In this document: piece after piece, positions 6,870 to 10,176 of the stretch
Position numbering within the stretch: the first letter of the stretch is position 1
How the letters are laid out: every line of letters starts with the position of its first letter
NCBI GenBank assembly: GCA_044238875.1
Contig: JBIICM010000086.1
Location: forward strand, 1 to 10,176
DNA length: 10,176 nt
Reading direction: 5' to 3'
From: JAIBAI01 sp044238875
Lineage (GTDB): Bacteria > Bacteroidota > Bacteroidia > M30B66
The notes under the pieces: model-generated
Database searches by the model: none
The model's input: only the letters and a program-made list of their open reading frames with translations
Told to the model about the DNA's origin: nothing
Made by a program: the position numbers and the translations under genes

Positions 6870-9800
6870 TTACTGCCTTTTCAATGTGATGTCACCTTTC
6901 AACTCCTGTCCGTTCTTCAGGCGAAGCACATAATAATATACTCCGTCGGGTGAATCGCCCCCGTCCCAGTTGTTCTGGTATGCATTGCTGGCAAATACTT
7001 CGCTGCCCCAACGGTTGAACACTTTCAGGTCGCTGTCGGGGAACCCTTCAAGACCCTTAACAACAAAGAAATCGTTCTTGCCATCACTGTTGGGTGTAAA
7101 CGAATTAGGGACGGCAATTTCACCTTCTATCACATAAACTGCTGAAGTTGTGTCGGTGCATCCATTGCTATCTGTAATAACAAGTGTGACCGTATAGGAA
7201 CCCTTGACAGGGAAGGGATTTACCGGGTTTTGAACGGTAGCGTTTTGTCCATTACCAAAATTCCAGGACCATGTAACCGGATTTCCGGTTGATTGATCAG
7301 TAAAGGCGATGGGAATATTTACCAATGCGCCCCCTGTAGGACTTGAAGTAAATGCGGCTGTAGGTGAGGAGCCGGAAATAAGTAATGTATCGGAGGCGCT
7401 GCAACCCTGAATATTTCTCACCGTCAGCACAACCTGTCCAGGACCAAAAGAAGTACTTCTGCTTGTGTCTCCATTCGACCAGAAATAACGGTGAACATTT
7501 TCCGGGCCGGTTAATTCAAGGCTTGCCCCGTTACAGATGGTTACATCCTGACCAAGATTAACTACAGGCAGGGGCTGAAGGATTACAGTCACTTCGATGG
7601 TATCTTTTGAATAGCAACCATTATTTTCAGCCCAGAGCGAGTAAATGGCGCCCGACTGCGGATTGCCTACAGATATGGAGGTGTCAGATGAATTGAACGA
7701 AGGTCCTTTCCAGAAGTATTTTACTCCGTTTTCAGGAACCACATTCAGGTTCAGCGGGTCACCGATACATACCACCGTTTGTCCGGTGATCACGGGATCG
7801 GGCAATGGCCTGAAATCAACTTTCACGGTATCAGTGACCGAACATCCGATTGAATTGGTAATTTTCACCCACCATGCGCCAGATATTGTAATCGGACCAC
7901 TCAGCGAATCAGTGCTGTTGTCGTTCCACAGGTAACTCAAACCGGGGTCGGATGGGGCTGAAAGAAAGATGGTGTCAATTCCGCAAATCGAGGTATCGGA
8001 AATATTAAAGCTAAAGACCGGACTCACTCCTACAACAATATCAACAGAGTCAATCAATGATTTACAACCACTCTTTGTGTAGAAAGCATAATACTTTCCT
8101 GAATTTTGCAATTCAACTGACTCAACAATGAAATCAGCCCCCTGATTTACGGTATTTCCACCGGGTATGGTCCATGAATAAGTTACTTCTTCTTGTTGGG
8201 GAATACTCAGCATAAGCTTTTCACCTGAGCAGAGTGAATCGCTGTTGGTCACCACATCAGAAATTGAAATCTCCGGTTTGGGTAGTAAAGCAAAATTAAC
8301 ATTTACAGTATCACTGACTGAGCAGCCTATTGTATTGGTGAGCCGAACCCACCAGGTTCCCGATTCTGTAATCGGACCACTCAGCGAATCAGTGCTGTTA
8401 TCGCTCCACAAATATGTGATATCACCACCAGATGCTGCAGATAAGAAAAGCGTGTCTTTTCCGCAAATCGAAGTATCGGCAGCACCAAAGCTGAATTCAG
8501 GACTGACTGCTATGAATATGTCAACCGAATCGAGCGATGATTTACAACCATCCTTGCTGTAAAATGCGTAGTATTTACCTGAGTTTTGCAATACTGCCGC
8601 ATCAATAATAAGATCTTTGCCCGGACTAACAGTGCTTCCACCAGGAGTGATCCAGAAGTAAGAAACTTGGTCCTTTTCAGGAATACTCAGCTCAAGCTTT
8701 TCGCCTGCGCAAAGCGAATCGCTGTTGGCCACCACATCAGAAATTGAAATCTCCGGAGCGGTCGGAATAACAGAAAAATAAAGATCAACAGAATCCCTTT
8801 TTGCACAACCTTCCGGATTTTCCACTTCAACCCAATACAAACCTTTTGTGGATGCCAGAAAGGTCTGGTTAGACGAACCATCTTGCCATTCATAGGTATA
8901 TCCGCTTCCGGCACCAGCATCAAGCGTTACAGTTTGAGAATTACAAACGGTGTCGGTAAAAAGTAAATTTACCTCAGGTGTTGGATTCACCAGTATTTTC
9001 AAGGTATCAGATAAACTTTCGCAACCGTTTATAGTAACAGAAGCCAAATAAGTACCCGAGTTAGTTGTTTTGAGATTGTTGAGATCAAGCTGCTGGCCCG
9101 GAATTATATTCGAGCCCTGAGCGGTTTGCTGCAACCAGGAATAGGAGGAGGCTCCCTCAATATTGCTCATGCGCAGTGAAAGTGATTCTCCTGCACACAA
9201 TGTATCCGCGCTGATTTCGGGGCCGAAAGGAACAATGGTAGCCACCGGAGTTGTTGGTCGGGGCGCAGTATAGACGCGCGCGGAATCACGTGCCTTACAA
9301 CCCTGGTAATCGGTTACTTCAACCCAGTAAAGCCCACTGTCGGAAGCCAGATAGGTTGATGAGGTTGTAACCCCATCCTGCCATTGAAACAGATAATTAC
9401 CCGGCACGGTAAGCAACAATTGCGTTCCTTCACAAATGGTATCTCTTGATTGCTGGATATTTACAACAGGTCCATAAAAGGAGACCTCAATAGTATCTTT
9501 CGCCGCACATTCGTTACCGCTGAGCACATCAACCGTATAAATGCCAGGTGTTTTTACAACTATTTTCTGGGTAGTGTCACCGGTGCTCCACAGGTATTTT
9601 GTCTTTCCCGGACCTGCATCAAGTATTGTTGAATCACTTAGGCATACTGATCGGTTGGTGCCAAGATTAAGGTAGCTGAAATCAGAGAAGTAGCCATAAT
9701 TACAACTGGCTCCCTGGCGGTAGGCCGTTCCCATGTGGAAGAGCTCGGCGCTGAAATTGGTGATCAGCGAAGCCTTTCCGGTAGGAACTTCAGCTGTTGT

Positions 9801-10176
9801 GAAAACCCGGTTGAGATAGACCCATTCACCGTTTGTACCGGGCACTGGCTGAAAGCCGCTGCCGTCGAGCGGATTACCATTCAGCTTGAAATTGTTCTGG
9901 AAACCATTTTTTATGGTAAGCGTAAGGCGAAACTCACCTGACCCGGGACGGGTAAAGCCCACCTGGTTTGATCCTGTACACTCCAGTGAAGGGATCACGG
10001 CACCGGCCACCTGATCAGTGGATCCGGAAATATGAAGCAGCGCGATTTTCTTGCTACCCCTGATGAAGCCTGCGGGCCCATTAAATGAGTAAATGTATTG
10101 CTGCCCTGCCATTAATGTATCTACAGGGTTTGCGCCTCCGTTCAAATAAATATAGGTTGAATCATAGAATGCGACT
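6870..10176 (-). CDS. Giant cell-surface protein: adhesin-like N-part, Ig-like repeats, PKD, type IX secretion C-terminal domain; 5' partial
   Basis: The frame is open from the right edge to TAA at 6870, about 1,101 residues; a TTG at 10145 can be read as a start, but in-frame codons continue upstream without a stop to the edge, so the true start and signal peptide are outside. I number residues from that TTG. Residues up to about 155 (SLECTGSNQVGF, NGEWVYL, CNYGYFSDF) resemble the IgGFc-binding-like region of Bacteroidota surface proteins. Then come Ig-like modules (about 159-926), nearly all with a Cys early (SLCAGE, SICG) and another late (NGCKS, IGCSV), suggesting one disulfide each, and W at the core. 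A PKD domain covers 928-1009 (7119-7364; SWNFGNGQ, GSYTVTLVITDSNGC). Last is a gliding-motility/CHU_C sorting domain at 1010-1091 (6870-7118; NSFTPNSDGKNDFF, VFNRWGSEVF, DGVYYYVL), so secretion and surface attachment by the type IX system are expected. Ligand unknown. Confidence 0.92.
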   Translation of the reverse strand, partial: VAFYDSTYIYLNGGANPVDTLMAGQQYIYSFNGPAGFIRGSKKIALLHISGSTDQVAGAVIPSLECTGSNQVGFTRPGSGEFRLTLTIKNGFQNNFKLNGNPLDGSGFQPVPGTNGEWVYLNRVFTTAEVPTGKASLITNFSAELFHMGTAYRQGASCNYGYFSDFSYLNLGTNRSVCLSDSTILDAGPGKTKYLWSTGDTTQKIVVKTPGIYTVDVLSGNECAAKDTIEVSFYGPVVNIQQSRDTICEGTQLLLTVPGNYLFQWQDGVTTSSTYLASDSGLYWVEVTDYQGCKARDSARVYTAPRPTTPVATIVPFGPEISADTLCAGESLSLRMSNIEGASSYSWLQQTAQGSNIIPGQQLDLNNLKTTNSGTYLASVTINGCESLSDTLKILVNPTPEVNLLFTDTVCNSQTVTLDAGAGSGYTYEWQDGSSNQTFLASTKGLYWVEVENPEGCAKRDSVDLYFSVIPTAPEISISDVVANSDSLCAGEKLELSIPEKDQVSYFWITPGGSTVSPGKDLIIDAAVLQNSGKYYAFYSKDGCKSSLDSVDIFIAVSPEFSFGAADTSICGKDTLFLSAASGGDITYLWSDNSTDSLSGPITESGTWWVRLTNTIGCSVSDTVNVNFALLPKPEISISDVVTNSDSLCSGEKLMLSIPQQEEVTYSWTIPGGNTVNQGADFIVESVELQNSGKYYAFYTKSGCKSLIDSVDIVVGVSPVFSFNISDTSICGIDTIFLSAPSDPGLSYLWNDNSTDSLSGPITISGAWWVKITNSIGCSVTDTVKVDFRPLPDPVITGQTVVCIGDPLNLNVVPENGVKYFWKGPSFNSSDTSISVGNPQSGAIYSLWAENNGCYSKDTIEVTVILQPLPVVNLGQDVTICNGASLELTGPENVHRYFWSNGDTSRSTSFGPGQVVLTVRNIQGCSASDTLLISGSSPTAAFTSSPTGGALVNIPIAFTDQSTGNPVTWSWNFGNGQNATVQNPVNPFPVKGSYTVTLVITDSNGCTDTTSAVYVIEGEIAVPNSFTPNSDGKNDFFVVKGLEGFPDSDLKVFNRWGSEVFASNAYQNNWDGGDSPDGVYYYVLRLKNGQELKGDITLKRQ
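7797..8276 (-). repeat. Tandem Ig-like double module, copy 3 (480 bases)
   Basis: This copy encodes residues 624-783: a longer module (PEISISDVV, SLCSGEK, NSGKYYAFY, SGCKS) followed by a shorter one (DTSICG, SYLWNDNSTDSLSGPI, WWVKITNSIGCSV). Against the neighbouring copy it aligns at an exact 480-base offset without gaps. Counting by eye over about 465 columns I get roughly 72% identity, concentrated in near-identical blocks such as 7891-7923 and 8241-8276. Confidence 0.88.
8277..8756 (-). repeat. Tandem Ig-like double module, copy 2 (480 bases)
   Basis: This copy encodes residues 464-623 with the same two-module order (PEISISDVV, SLCAGEK, NSGKYYAFY, DGCKS, then DTSICG, LWSDNSTDSLSGPI, WWVRLTNTIGCSV). 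It is the sister of the copy at 7797-8276; both are exactly 160 codons, so the duplication preserves the frame and the domain boundaries. Confidence 0.88.
8757..9221 (-). repeat. Tandem Ig-like double module, copy 1 (diverged, about 465 bases)
   Basis: Residues 309-463 repeat the same pattern with much more divergence: PEIS, then LCAGESLSL, NSGTYLASV and NGCES, followed by DTVCNSQTVTLDAG, YEWQDGSSNQ and GLYWVEVENPEGC. It lacks about six residues after PEIS compared with copies 2 and 3. The shared layout suggests an older duplication of the same double unit. Confidence 0.65.

Noticed and set aside
7797..9221. Repeats considered as a CRISPR array or non-coding satellite
   Set aside because: The unit is 480 bases, in frame, and encodes paired Ig-like domains with conserved Cys and Trp, so it is a protein-domain repeat.

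Overview
The window looks like chromosome from a member of the phylum Bacteroidota. Three things support this: the minus-strand giant protein ends in a gliding-motility/type IX secretion C-terminal domain (CHU_C type); TAnnTTTG-like promoter elements stand in for strong Shine-Dalgarno sites; and there is a TPR / PD40 propeller / OmpA lipoprotein of the kind that expands in this phylum. I cannot place it below phylum from the sequence. There are no tRNAs, rRNAs, CRISPR arrays, insertion sequences or phage genes.

Layout. Bases 1-442 (minus) hold the 5' part of a small exported protein that runs off the left edge. A 101-base divergent spacer follows. Bases 544-4794 (plus) hold four tightly packed genes with gaps of 28, 6 and -4 bases: a COG3618-type amidohydrolase/lactonase, an ALDH7-family (antiquitin/AmaB) semialdehyde dehydrogenase, a small lipoprotein-like protein and a NhaD-type Na+/H+ antiporter. 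This plus-strand cluster collides with the minus-strand pair, and a shared TTAA serves as both stop codons. Bases 4791-6731 (minus) encode a PorE-like lipoprotein with an OmpA peptidoglycan-binding domain. Bases 6870-10176 (minus) encode the C-terminal 1,100 or so residues of a large multi-domain adhesin-like cell-surface protein, cut by the right edge. The two minus genes are separated by a strong rho-independent terminator, so they are adjacent but probably transcribed separately.

How the genes fit together. The plus operon pairs two metabolic enzymes with a membrane protein and an ion antiporter. Antiquitin-family enzymes normally oxidise 2-aminoadipate semialdehyde in lysine or pipecolate breakdown, while COG3618 hydrolases usually open sugar lactones, so the shared pathway is not obvious. 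The minus pair has an envelope theme: the large protein should cross the outer membrane by the type IX system, and the PorE-like protein resembles a component that tethers that system to peptidoglycan.

Most notable observations: an exactly 480-base in-frame tandem duplication with patchy identity inside the giant gene; the reading frame of that gene staying open past its apparent TTG start to the window edge; the small lipoprotein gene lying in the same frame as the dehydrogenase, separated only by a UGA-C stop and two codons; and the shared convergent stop. I did not find evidence for a wholly new system.
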